From: Paracoccaceae bacterium
Lineage (GTDB): Bacteria; Pseudomonadota; Alphaproteobacteria; Rhodobacterales; Rhodobacteraceae
Length of the DNA stretch: 64,000 nucleotides
Assembly (NCBI GenBank): GCA_029862205.1
Contig: JAOTXT010000001.1
Span: 62,001-126,000 of the forward strand
Direction: 5' to 3'
Below, in pieces: positions 49,161-58,798 of this stretch. Positions within the stretch are counted from its first letter, which is position 1. Each line of letters begins with the position of its first letter. A program made the position numbers and the translations under genes. The notes beneath the pieces are model-generated. The model was not told where the DNA came from and searched no databases. It worked only from the letters and a program-made list of their open reading frames with translations.

Positions 49161-50695
49161 CCGACGCCAATCTCTACACCCGGTTGGAAAGCCGTTTCCC
49201 GCAACCCACAGCCGAGCGCCGATTCGCCATCCTGCCCGATGGCCGCCACTACTCTTACGCCGATGTGGACCAGCTCTCGGGCCGGTTCGCCAACACGCTG
49301 GTGGCCCTTGGCGTCCAGCCCGGCGACCGGGTGGCGGCGCAGGTGGAGAAGTCCATCGAAGCGTTCATGCTGTATCTGGCGACGCTCCGCGCGGGCGCCG
49401 TGTTCTTGCCGCTCAACACCGCCTATACCGCCGCCGAACTCGCCTATTTCCTGGGTGACGCCGAGCCCAGGGTCTTTGTCTGTGATCCGGCCAAGGCAGA
49501 CGCGTTGGCACCGGTGGCAACTGAGGCGGGAGCGAAACTAGAAACGATGGGGGTCTATCGTCCCGATGCCACGGCGCCGGGCACCTTCTTCGAGGAGGTG
49601 GACGCAGCCGGATGCGCCTTCCGGACCGTCAATCGCGCGCCCGATGACCTTGCGGCGATTCTCTACACCTCCGGCACCACCGGGCGCTCCAAGGGCGCCA
49701 TGCTGACGCACCAGAACCTTTCGTCCAATGCCGAGGTGTTGGCGGACTACTGGCGCTTCACGGCGGACGATGTGCTGCTTCATGCCCTGCCGATCTTCCA
49801 CACCCATGGGCTTTTCACCTCGTCAATGACCCTGATGGCTGCGGGCGGTTCGATGATCTTCCTCGGCCGCTTCGATGCCGACCAGGTCGTCGAGTGGCTG
49901 CCCAAAGCAACCTCGCTGATGGGAGTGCCGACCTTCTACACCCGGCTTCTGGACCATCCAGGCTTCACCCGCGAATTGGTCGGCCATATCCGCCTCTTCA
50001 CCTCTGGCTCGGCGCCCTTACTGGCCGAGACCCATGCCCGGTTCGAGGAGCGCACCGGCCACCGGATCCTGGAACGCTACGGGATGACCGAGACCAACAT
50101 GAACACCTCGAACCCCTATGACGGCGAGCGCCGGGCGGGGACGGTTGGCTATCCCCTGCCGGGGGTCGAACTTCGGATCGCGAATCCTGAGACGGGTGAA
50201 GTGCTGCCCCAGGACGAGACCGGGGTCATCGAGGTCCGCGGCCCAAACGTCTTCAAAGGCTATTGGCAGAAGCCCGAAAAAACCGCCGAGGACATGCGCG
50301 CGGACGGGTTCTTCATCACTGGCGACCTCGGCGTCATTGACGAGCGCGGCTATGTGACCATCGTCGGGCGCGCCAAGGACCTGATCATCTCGGGCGGCTT
50401 CAACGTCTACCCCAAGGAGGTCGAGGAGGCGATCGACGCCCTGCCCGGCGTCACAGAAAGCGCAGTCATCGGCTTACCCCACCCGGATTTCGGCGAGGGC
50501 GTGGTGGCCGTGGTGGTGCCGGAGAACGGCGCCCAAATCACTGGCGACAGCGTGGCGGCGAGCCTCAAGGACCAACTCGCCAGGTTCAAGCAGCCCAAGC
50601 ACGTGTTCCTGGTGGATGACTTGCCGCGCAACGCCATGGGCAAGGTGCAGAAGAAGGAGTTGAGAGACACCTACGCGGACGTGTTCAAGGGGTAA
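49157..50695 (+). CDS. Malonyl-CoA/acyl-CoA synthetase (MatB-like)
   Basis: AILYTSGTTGRSKGAMLTHQNL, ERYGMTETNMNTSNPYDGERRAGTVGYPLPG, GRAKDLIISGGFNVYPKEVE. ATGA overlap with the GntR gene. Confidence 0.88.
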   Translation: MTDANLYTRLESRFPQPTAERRFAILPDGRHYSYADVDQLSGRFANTLVALGVQPGDRVAAQVEKSIEAFMLYLATLRAGAVFLPLNTAYTAAELAYFLGDAEPRVFVCDPAKADALAPVATEAGAKLETMGVYRPDATAPGTFFEEVDAAGCAFRTVNRAPDDLAAILYTSGTTGRSKGAMLTHQNLSSNAEVLADYWRFTADDVLLHALPIFHTHGLFTSSMTLMAAGGSMIFLGRFDADQVVEWLPKATSLMGVPTFYTRLLDHPGFTRELVGHIRLFTSGSAPLLAETHARFEERTGHRILERYGMTETNMNTSNPYDGERRAGTVGYPLPGVELRIANPETGEVLPQDETGVIEVRGPNVFKGYWQKPEKTAEDMRADGFFITGDLGVIDERGYVTIVGRAKDLIISGGFNVYPKEVEEAIDALPGVTESAVIGLPHPDFGEGVVAVVVPENGAQITGDSVAASLKDQLARFKQPKHVFLVDDLPRNAMGKVQKKELRDTYADVFKG

Positions 50696-50714
50696 ATACG
50701 GCGTGGGATGCGCA

Positions 50715-51518
50715 TTACCGCCTCTTGAAATCCGGCAACCGCCTCTCGTGGGTCGCGGCGACCCCTTCTTTGAAGTCCTCGGTCTTGCGCAGCCAGGTCT
50801 GCTCGGCCAGTTCCCGGTCGGTCGCGGATTTCACCGCCTCGGCGAGCCCGTGCCGCAGAGTGGCCCGAGTCGAAGCGACGCCCAGGGGCGAATTGACCGC
50901 AATCTCGCGGGCCAGATCCCAAGCAGTCTCGCGAACCTTGTCGAGCGTTGTCATCACGTCAATCAAACCCCAGTCATGGGCCTGGTCGCCCTTGATCCGG
51001 CGGCTGGTCAGGAACATGAGGTTCGCCTTCTGGGGGCCTATCACCCGGGGCAGCGTGGCCGTGAGTCCGAATCCTGGGTGGAACCCGAGGCGGGTGAAAT
51101 TGGCGGCAAACCTGCTCTCCGGGCAACCGACCCGGAAGTCCGGCACCATGGCGAGGCCCAGCCCGCCGCCGATGGCCGCGCCCTGGATCGCACCGACGAC
51201 CGGTTTCTTGGCCGAGAAAACCCGCACCGCCTCGACATAGAGGTGATCGACACCGACGCGGTTCAACGAACCCTCGACCAAGCCGTCAGCCAGGACCTGG
51301 CTGCCATCGCCAAAATTCGCCCCCGCGCAGAACGACTTGCCCTGGCTGCAGAGCAGGATCGACCGGCAATCCGGGCTCTCGTCCAGCGCGTCGAAGGTGT
51401 CGGCGATCTGCCGGATCAGGTGGAAGTCGAAGAAATTGTGCGGCGGTCGCTGAATCTCGACGGTCGCGACGAAGTCGCTAATTTCGATGCCGAGTTCGGG
51501 TGTGTCCGGCAGGTTCAT
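50715..51518 (-). CDS. Enoyl-CoA hydratase/isomerase family protein
   Basis: FCAGANFGDG...VVGAIQGAAIGGGLGLAMVPDFRVG. Confidence 0.92.
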   Translation of the reverse strand: MNLPDTPELGIEISDFVATVEIQRPPHNFFDFHLIRQIADTFDALDESPDCRSILLCSQGKSFCAGANFGDGSQVLADGLVEGSLNRVGVDHLYVEAVRVFSAKKPVVGAIQGAAIGGGLGLAMVPDFRVGCPESRFAANFTRLGFHPGFGLTATLPRVIGPQKANLMFLTSRRIKGDQAHDWGLIDVMTTLDKVRETAWDLAREIAVNSPLGVASTRATLRHGLAEAVKSATDRELAEQTWLRKTEDFKEGVAATHERRLPDFKRR

Positions 51519-52675
51519 CTTAGTCCCAATCCTCGCGCGATAATTCCGCGCAGCACCTCGGTCGTGCCGCCCTGGATGGTCAGTTTCGGGGCGACCAGGG
51601 TGGCGTGGTCGATCAGTTCCTCGAACGCCACCTGCGTCTCTGGGTTCGGTTTTGCGAAGGCCGCCAGATCCCTGGCGATGGCCGGCAGCGCCTGCTCCCA
51701 GACGGTCCCTAGGTCCTTCACGATCGATGCCTCCAGAACCGGCTCGCGGCCCGCTTCCAGCATCCCCGCAACCGAGACAGACATCCGGCGCAGCGTGTGG
51801 AGCTGCGCCACCAACCTCCCAACACCTTCCGCCGCGCGCAGGTCCGGGTCCTTGCCGAGGGTTCTGAGCAGCTCCGCCAGCACCGTGTAGGTCTCCAAGA
51901 ACCGCTCTGGCCCGCTGCGCTCGTAGGCCAGTTCCGCGGTCGCCTGTTTCCAGGCGCCGTCGACTTCGCCCAGCACGTGATCGGCTGGCACCATCACGTC
52001 CTCGAAATGGACCTCGTTGAAATCGGTGGAACCGGGCATCTGGTCGATGGGGCGCACCGTGATCCCGGGCAGGCGCATGTCGACCAGAAACTGGGTCAGC
52101 CCATGGCGCCGGTTATCGTTGGTGGGCGGCGAGGTACGCAGCAGCGCGATCATGTATTCCGCGCGATGGGCGTTCGACGTCCAGATTTTGGTGCCGTTGA
52201 CTCGATACTGGTCCCCTTCGGCCTCAGCCCGGGTCGCGGCGGCGAAGAGGTCCGAGCCCGAGTTCGGCTCGCTCATGCCGATAGCGAAGCATCGCTCGCC
52301 GCGCACGATCTTCGGCAGGATCTCGGCCTTCAGCGCCTCGGTCCCGTATTTCAAGATCACCGGCCCTGATTGACGGTCGGCAACGAAATGCGACCAGGTG
52401 GGGGCACAGGCGACGCGCATCTCCTCGGTCACTACATAACGGTCGAGGTAGCTGCGTTCCTGGCCGCCATACTCCTTTGGCCAAGTCATGCCGATCCAGC
52501 CACGCTCGCCGACGCGGCGCGAAAAGTCGCGGTCGTAGCCAGGGTTCTTCTGTCCCAATTTCGGGTCGAAGGTTCCCTGTGCAATCTCGTCGGCAAGGAA
52601 AGCCCGCACCTCATCGCGCAGCTTAGCGGTCTCGGGTGGCAGCCGCAGGGGGTCAAAGCGGATTTGCGTCTGCAT
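51515..52675 (-). CDS. Acyl-CoA dehydrogenase
   Basis: CFAIGMSEPNSGSDLFAAATRAEAEGDQYRVNGTKIWTSNAHRAEYM; internal Met start MQTQIRFDPLRLPPETAKLRDEVRAFL. Confidence 0.93.
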   Translation of the reverse strand: MQTQIRFDPLRLPPETAKLRDEVRAFLADEIAQGTFDPKLGQKNPGYDRDFSRRVGERGWIGMTWPKEYGGQERSYLDRYVVTEEMRVACAPTWSHFVADRQSGPVILKYGTEALKAEILPKIVRGERCFAIGMSEPNSGSDLFAAATRAEAEGDQYRVNGTKIWTSNAHRAEYMIALLRTSPPTNDNRRHGLTQFLVDMRLPGITVRPIDQMPGSTDFNEVHFEDVMVPADHVLGEVDGAWKQATAELAYERSGPERFLETYTVLAELLRTLGKDPDLRAAEGVGRLVAQLHTLRRMSVSVAGMLEAGREPVLEASIVKDLGTVWEQALPAIARDLAAFAKPNPETQVAFEELIDHATLVAPKLTIQGGTTEVLRGIIARGLGLR

Positions 52676-52685
52676 TGGGCCTCCC

Positions 52686-53876
52686 CTACCGCGCCGCCAG
52701 CATGGGCCAGAGGGCGTCCGCCCCCTCGGCCGCCGCCATGTCGCCCAACATGACGGCCCAATGGCTCTCGGCGCCAAAATCGTCGCGCCAGCCCCACAGC
52801 CGCCGGGTAAAGCGCTGAAGGATATGCTCGGCGGTCCAGCCGATCGCGCCGTGGACTTGATGGGCGATTGCCGCGCCCTCGCCCGCCGCCTCGCCGACGC
52901 GGATTTTCGCAGCCGCGATCTCCAAGAGCATTGCCTGGTCGAACTCGCGTTGACGGGCCAGAGTGTCTGCTGCTGAACCCGAGGCCGCCAACGCCGCCGC
53001 GACCTCGCCCGCCAGCCGCGCCAGATTGTGCTGTACCGCCTGGAACTTGGCGATGGGGCGTCCGAAGGCCACCCGCTCGGCGGCGTATTCGGTCGCCAGA
53101 TGCAGAACGGTCTCCAGCGCTCCAGTCATCTGCATCGCGCGCACGGCGGCGCCGATTAGCATGGGCGTGTCGCTGACCCAATGATCGGGCACCGGAGCGG
53201 CCTCGACCGGGAAGACGTTCTCGAAGGTAATGTCAGCGCGCTCGCCGCCCATATCCGCGGACCGTTCGGCCGAATTGATCGTCTGGGCCGACAACAGCGC
53301 CACGACGTGGCCGCCCTCGTCCTGCGCGCCGAAACGCGCGATCGAGCCTGGATCCGTCGCAACCTGACGCTCGGCGATGACGACGACAGCACGGGCGCCG
53401 GGCAGATGCGGCACGGCACGGGCGGTTCCAGTGACCGTTCCTTCGGGATCGATGGTGATCTGATCTCCCAACCGCATAGGCGCCACAGTCAACGGCCCAG
53501 AGGGACAATCTATCCCCACGGCGTCCAGGAACAGGCCAGCCAGCATGGTCTCGGCAAGTGGGACCGGCACCGCGTATTGGCCGGATGCACGCAGAATCTC
53601 GAAACCGTCGGCGATCGAGGCGCCCGCGCCACCGCGCTCGGCGCTGACCCAGGCGCGGGTCAGCCCACTTTGCTCGAGCGCGGACCATAGCGGCTCGCGC
53701 CACGCCGCGTCTTCGGCTGCGTTCAGTGTTTGAGGATCGGCCAGATCGGCGAAAATTCGGGTCGCGGCGTCACGAATAATGCTTTCGCCAGTGTCGTTCA
53801 ACGCGCCTACCCCCGCTAGATGCCGCACCGGTACCGGTAGCGCCAATGGCGGGGCGATGTAAACCCGCCCCACCAT
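52686..53876 (-). CDS. Acyl-CoA dehydrogenase-like protein
   Basis: ATEYAAERVAFGRPIAKFQAVQHNLARLAGEVAAA...GAIGWTAEHILQRFTRRL. True start may be a TTG near 53801. Confidence 0.87.
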   Translation of the reverse strand: MVGRVYIAPPLALPVPVRHLAGVGALNDTGESIIRDAATRIFADLADPQTLNAAEDAAWREPLWSALEQSGLTRAWVSAERGGAGASIADGFEILRASGQYAVPVPLAETMLAGLFLDAVGIDCPSGPLTVAPMRLGDQITIDPEGTVTGTARAVPHLPGARAVVVIAERQVATDPGSIARFGAQDEGGHVVALLSAQTINSAERSADMGGERADITFENVFPVEAAPVPDHWVSDTPMLIGAAVRAMQMTGALETVLHLATEYAAERVAFGRPIAKFQAVQHNLARLAGEVAAALAASGSAADTLARQREFDQAMLLEIAAAKIRVGEAAGEGAAIAHQVHGAIGWTAEHILQRFTRRLWGWRDDFGAESHWAVMLGDMAAAEGADALWPMLAAR

Positions 53877-53908
53877 GCCATCAGTCAGTTATCCGGAGAG
53901 GGATCGCC

Positions 53909-54448
53909 TCAGCCGGGACGATGCGCCATTAGCTGGTCGATCATCGTCTGGATATTGCCGCGGATCGACCCTTCATTGGCCAGCCGAAGCGGTGTGACGC
54001 CGGCAAATGCATCACTGACGGTCGCTGTAAAGGGCTCGGTGACCGTGGTCAGGAAATAGGACTCTCCGGAGGGCTGGCGCAGGACCGTGTAGTTGACGTG
54101 CGAAGTCACGGTCATATTGAACCCGGCCACAGGCTGGGCGAGGCCCAGTAAATTGGCTTCCAGACCGAACCGGCAAGCTTCGGCGCTGGCCGCGGACAGG
54201 CCATTGTTTGCGAGCGATGCCTCCAGCGCCTGCTGGAAGGACACGTCATCGACCTCGGAGGTCCAAAGCGCGTTCGTTTCCTCACCACCGGTCACCGAGG
54301 TGACGCAAACCGCGCCCGCAAGCTCGGGATCGGACGGCGCGCCGGCCCCGGCCGTGGCCGAGATCGCCATATTCTCGACTTTGGCGGGTTCGGCGCATGC
54401 GCTTAAACCCAGGGCTGCAAGCCCCAGGAAAAGAAACCTAAATTTCAT
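53909..54448 (-). CDS. Hypothetical lipoprotein
   Basis: Lipobox MKFRFLFLGLAALGLSACAEP. Confidence 0.75.
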   Translation of the reverse strand: MKFRFLFLGLAALGLSACAEPAKVENMAISATAGAGAPSDPELAGAVCVTSVTGGEETNALWTSEVDDVSFQQALEASLANNGLSAASAEACRFGLEANLLGLAQPVAGFNMTVTSHVNYTVLRQPSGESYFLTTVTEPFTATVSDAFAGVTPLRLANEGSIRGNIQTMIDQLMAHRPG

Positions 54449-54532
54449 AACATCACCCTCGGCTCCATTGATGTCGCACGCATTCTTGCACTAAATTGAA
54501 CCCTGTCAATCGTTCGGATCGGGGGAGATTGA

Positions 54533-54885
54533 ATGCGCAGCTATTTTGCCATACCGGCGCTGGGCACCATCCTGTTGATCGCGGCCTGCGAGGCGCGGCA
54601 AACCACGCCGGTTGCAATGGCCCAACCCGGAGACGCGGAACTGACTTGCGTGCAGATTGCCGCCGAGATCAAGGCCAACGAGGCGAAGGCGATCGAATTT
54701 GCCGGTGCCGACAAGGACCTGGTTTCGAACAACGTCGCCGGGGCGTCGTGGGCACGCTCATTTGGCCAATGTTCCTGGCGACCGATCTTAGCCAATCCGA
54801 GCAGATACAATTCCGGGCGTTGCGAGACCGCAACGCCAATCTCGAGCGCATCTACCGGGAACAGGCCTGTCCGCCGTCCGGCTGA
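54533..54885 (+). pseudogene. Frameshifted small lipoprotein-like gene
   Basis: Frame 54533: MRSYFAIPALGTILLIAACEARQ...KDLVSNNVA; continues plausibly in the other frame as GVVGTLIWPMFLATDLSQSEQIQFRALRDRNANLERIYREQACPPSG* ending at 54885; break near 54737-54743. Confidence 0.6.
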
Positions 54886-55078
54886 TCTGCCATTCCAAGG
54901 AAATGACGCGCGCCGCGTTGAGGAGACGGTTGCAAAGAAAAATTAAATAGACGCAATTTCAGTATATTCGAATGGATTCTTCGCCTATTTTTACAGAATA
55001 CGTTGCGGGTGAGCGCCGCTTTGCACTACTCTACCAGACGTTGTATCGCGTACCCAGAAATGGGCCCGAGGTGGGAAA

Positions 55079-56677
55079 GTGACCGTTGCGTTTCGCCTGG
55101 CTTGTCTGATCGGTCTCGCCGTGCTGATCGTCCTGTGGCTCCTGGACTTCAACTTGAGCCGCGTCGATCAAACGGTGGAGCGTGGCGTTGATGCAACCGG
55201 TATGCAGACGCGCCTCTCGACCATCGAGACCCGCTTGGGCGCGCTGGAGTTGAACCCTGCGCCCGTTCCGCTAGATCGCAGCCCCGCCTTCGATGATATC
55301 CGCCGTAGACTGGATACCATGAACGAACGCCTCGGCGCGGTCGAACGCCAGCTCGGCCAATTCGCTAAGCGGCCAGAACCCGAGCCGTTCAATTCTGCGG
55401 GGATCGAGGCGCGGATCCGGGAACTTGAGGCCCAGATTGACCGGCTCACCGAACTTGCGGCGCAGCCGCCGGAGAGATTGAAGGCCGAACTCGAACAGCT
55501 GGAAAGTGCTCTCAGTGCCCTATCGCGCCAAGTGACGATCCTGGCGAATCGCCCAGCGCCAGAAATCCCGGAGCCCTTCAATCCGGGTCCGCTGGAAGAA
55601 CGGATCTCGGAGCTCTCGGCGCGGGTCAATATCCTGGCGAGCCAGCCACCGCCAGAAGCGCCGCCGCCTTTCGATTCCGGGCCGCTGGAGGATCGGATCG
55701 CGACGCTTGCCGACAAGGTCACAGCGCTTGCGAACCGGCCCGAGCCAGAGCCCGCGGTCGAATTTGACCCCACGCCCCTGGCCGCGCGCATCGACGAATT
55801 GTCGGCGCGGATCGGCGAACTGGCAAACCGGCCCCAGCCTGACACCTTCGATCCAAGCGCGTTAGAGGAGGATATTGCGGCCTTGGCAGAGCGTGTCGGT
55901 GCATTGGCGGGTGCTCCCAAACCCGAGCCGTTCGACCCGACCGGTATCGAGGACGAGATCGCGGCTTTGGCCCAGCGCATCGACGCCTTGCCGAAACCGC
56001 TACCGCCATTCGATGCGTCCAATCTGGTCGCGCGCCTAACGGGCTTGGAAGTCGAGATCGCCGAACTGTCTGCTAAGCTGCCCGTCAATCCCGCGGCACT
56101 GAGCAACCAGGTCGCGGCATTGGAGGCGCAGGTCGCCGATCTTGAAGCGCGTCCTCAGCCGACCCCCGCCTCGGCATTTGATGCAACGCCGCTCGAGGCC
56201 CAAATTGCAGCACTTAGCGCCCGGATCGACACCCTGGCACAAAAAATACCCAGCCAGCAGCCAAGCGAGCCCGCGCCTGGGGCCGGTGTCCAACCCAGCC
56301 CCAGCCTGGAAGGGCTCGACCCGGATGACATCGCGCGCGAGCTCGCTGCCCGCAAAGGCGCGCCGCCAACGGGCACCATCGCCGTGATCGCGACCGAAGA
56401 GGCATGGGTCCGGCTGCGCGATGGCCGGCGCACGGTCTTCCAGGGACTGATTCCGGCGGGGAGCCGCCTCGATGTCCCTGAAGACCTAGCCGCACCCAAT
56501 CTGCGCGCTGGCAATGCGGGATCGGTTTATCTGGCTATCGGCGGCAACGTCTATGGCCCAGTGGGCCGGCCGAACCGCGTCGCGCGGCGCCTTCCGATCA
56601 CGCCCGAGGACATCGCTGCGGCCTATCCGGAAGCGGACCTCGATCCTAGTGCATTCACGCCAGCGCCCGATCCATAA
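55079..56677 (+). CDS. Membrane-anchored coiled-coil repeat protein with RodZ/DUF4115-like C-terminus
   Basis: N-terminal TM, about 9 repeats of the P.PFDP..LE.RI..L..R...LA.RP type, C-terminal TGTIAVIATEEAWVRLRDGRRTVFQGLIPAGSRLDVPE...GNAGSVYLAIGGNVYGPVG; GTG start. Confidence 0.8.
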   Translation: MTVAFRLACLIGLAVLIVLWLLDFNLSRVDQTVERGVDATGMQTRLSTIETRLGALELNPAPVPLDRSPAFDDIRRRLDTMNERLGAVERQLGQFAKRPEPEPFNSAGIEARIRELEAQIDRLTELAAQPPERLKAELEQLESALSALSRQVTILANRPAPEIPEPFNPGPLEERISELSARVNILASQPPPEAPPPFDSGPLEDRIATLADKVTALANRPEPEPAVEFDPTPLAARIDELSARIGELANRPQPDTFDPSALEEDIAALAERVGALAGAPKPEPFDPTGIEDEIAALAQRIDALPKPLPPFDASNLVARLTGLEVEIAELSAKLPVNPAALSNQVAALEAQVADLEARPQPTPASAFDATPLEAQIAALSARIDTLAQKIPSQQPSEPAPGAGVQPSPSLEGLDPDDIARELAARKGAPPTGTIAVIATEEAWVRLRDGRRTVFQGLIPAGSRLDVPEDLAAPNLRAGNAGSVYLAIGGNVYGPVGRPNRVARRLPITPEDIAAAYPEADLDPSAFTPAPDP

Positions 56678-56680
56678 ACC

Positions 56681-57421
56681 TCAGATCTCGATGACCATTC
56701 CATCGTAGGCGGTCTCCTCCGGCACGTTGGCGGCCATCGCCAACATCTCGGGGCCCATATGGGTGAGGATCAGCCGCTTGGTCTTCAGCCGATCCCGATT
56801 CTCGCGCAGCGCTGGATAGTTCATGTGGTTGGGCACGGGCTTTGCGTGAAAATAACACTCCGAGATGAAGACATCCGATCCCGCGGCCAGGTCCGGCATG
56901 TGCTCGGTCCAGGCGCTGTCGCCGGTAAACGCGATCACCTTGCCACGAGGTGTCTCGATCCGCATCGATGTCGGCATCGTTTCGGGGGGATGGGCCGCCG
57001 GATAGGTGGTGACGCGCAGGCCCATCACGTCCTGCGGCGCTTGGATCGCGATCTCGTGCCAAGTCAGCGGAAATCTGGGCGCCATCTTCTCGCTGCCCGG
57101 GAAGAATGCCGACATGACTTTGGCAAGATGCGCCTCGACGCCAGGCGGCCCGGCGATCGTCAGTGGGCGGGTGCGCTTGCGCGCGACCATCGAGTCCAAC
57201 AGCATACCGGGAATTCCGGCTGCGTGGTCGCCGTGAAAGTGGGTCAGCAGGATCAGATCGATCTCGCCGTGATCCAGCTCAAGGGCGTTCAACGCTGCCA
57301 GACTGGTTGCGCCGAAATCGATTGCGAAGACCAGGTCCGGGGTCTCGACGAACAGGCATGTATTCATTCGGCCGCCCGAGCCGAACGCATCGCCTGTTCC
57401 AACAAACGTAAGTTTCGCCAT
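56681..57421 (-). CDS. MBL-fold (RNase Z-like) metallohydrolase
   Basis: MAKLTFVGTGDAFGSGGRMNTC...LLTHFHGDHAAGIPGML...AFTGDSAWTEHM. Confidence 0.9.
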   Translation of the reverse strand: MAKLTFVGTGDAFGSGGRMNTCLFVETPDLVFAIDFGATSLAALNALELDHGEIDLILLTHFHGDHAAGIPGMLLDSMVARKRTRPLTIAGPPGVEAHLAKVMSAFFPGSEKMAPRFPLTWHEIAIQAPQDVMGLRVTTYPAAHPPETMPTSMRIETPRGKVIAFTGDSAWTEHMPDLAAGSDVFISECYFHAKPVPNHMNYPALRENRDRLKTKRLILTHMGPEMLAMAANVPEETAYDGMVIEI

Positions 57422-57507
57422 GGCCAAAGCCTTGCACCGAAGCGTGCCCGTTGCAATCGCCGAGGCGGCCTGTAGGCTCGCCCCAAACCCTTCATGGGAG
57501 CCCAACA

Positions 57508-58290
57508 TTGAAAATCGCCACCTTCAACATCAATGGGATAAAGGCGCGCCTGCCGGCTTTGCTGGAATGGCTGGGCGAGGTGCAACCGGACGTGGCGCTG
57601 TTGCAGGAAATTAAGTCGGTCGACGAGAATTTTCCCCGGCTCAAGATCGAGGAGCTGGGCTATAATATCGAGACCCATGGCCAGAAGAGCTTCAATGGCA
57701 TCGCGGTCCTCTCGAAGCGGCCAATCGAGGAGGTCACGCGTGGGCTCCCCGGCGATGACAGCGACGAACAGGCCCGCTGGATCGAGGCGGTAGTGATGGG
57801 CGAGCGTGACGCGGTCAGGCTCTGCGGTCTCTACCTGCCGAACGGCAACCCCGCGCCCGGCCCGAAATACGACTACAAGCTTGCCTGGATGGAACGGCTC
57901 GAGGCCCGCGCCCGCGATTTACTGACGGCCGAGGAGATCGCGGTCATGGCCGGGGACTACAACGTGATCCCCGAGCGCCGCGACGCCGAGCGGCCGGACG
58001 CCTGGATAGACGATGCGTTGTTTCTACCCGAGACACGGCGCGCTTGGCGCCGGATCGTGAACCTGGGTTTCTCGGACGCGCTTCGCGAAACCACGCAAAG
58101 TGGTGGCGTCTACACCTTCTGGGACTACCAACGCGGCGCGTGGGAGCGGAACGATGGTATCCGGATCGACCATGCGCTGGTGACGCCGCAAGCGGCGGAC
58201 CGCCTGGTCGCCGCGGGCGTGGATGCGAATGTCCGGGGCCGCGAGAAGCCGTCGGACCATGTGCCGGTCTGGATCGAGCTGGACGTGTAA
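57508..58290 (+). CDS. xthA: Exodeoxyribonuclease III
   Basis: LKIATFNINGIKARLPALLEWL...LLQEIKSVDENFP...GDYNVIP...RIDHALVTPQ...KPSDHVPVWIELDV; TTG start. Confidence 0.92.
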   Translation: MKIATFNINGIKARLPALLEWLGEVQPDVALLQEIKSVDENFPRLKIEELGYNIETHGQKSFNGIAVLSKRPIEEVTRGLPGDDSDEQARWIEAVVMGERDAVRLCGLYLPNGNPAPGPKYDYKLAWMERLEARARDLLTAEEIAVMAGDYNVIPERRDAERPDAWIDDALFLPETRRAWRRIVNLGFSDALRETTQSGGVYTFWDYQRGAWERNDGIRIDHALVTPQAADRLVAAGVDANVRGREKPSDHVPVWIELDV

Positions 58291-58365
58291 GTGCAAACTG
58301 CTCGATTGGAATATGATACTTTGAACAAACTCTGACGTTATGCGGCTGACACAAACTGCTATCCA

Positions 58366-58743
58366 ATGTCCCCCCGAAGGCCCTCTCCTCGGAAAGCCGA
58401 CCAGAAACCACAAGTCCAACGTGAGCGTCTACTCCGCTCAAAGTTCCGCCGGTGGGAGGAACAAACGTTCCCAGAATCAGGGCGAATCCGCTGGTCGAAA
58501 CGCTCGATTACTAAGTTGATAGTTCCGTTAGCGATTCTCGCCATCGCGGGCGCGATCGTCGGGACAGAGATCTATCGCAAGCCCTGGCCATGGCAAATGA
58601 CACTTCGGCACCTGCTCGCGGCTCCGAACTGTAGTTTCGCTCGTCTCGCAGGCTTGGCCCCAGCGCGGCGCGGGGAACCTGGGTATTATTTCAGGCATGA
58701 TGCAGATAAAGATGGGATCGCGTGCGAACCATGGCCGCGATGA
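58366..58743 (+). CDS. Hypothetical membrane protein with Excalibur-like C-terminus
   Basis: One TM (LIVPLAILAIAGAIVGTEIY) and PNCSFARLAGLAPARRGEPGYYFRHDADKDGIACEPWPR. Confidence 0.78.
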   Translation: MSPRRPSPRKADQKPQVQRERLLRSKFRRWEEQTFPESGRIRWSKRSITKLIVPLAILAIAGAIVGTEIYRKPWPWQMTLRHLLAAPNCSFARLAGLAPARRGEPGYYFRHDADKDGIACEPWPR

Positions 58744-58798
58744 AACACAAATCCCCACGTCAGACAGAAATGCGCTCAGCCAATTCAAAGAGTGATCT

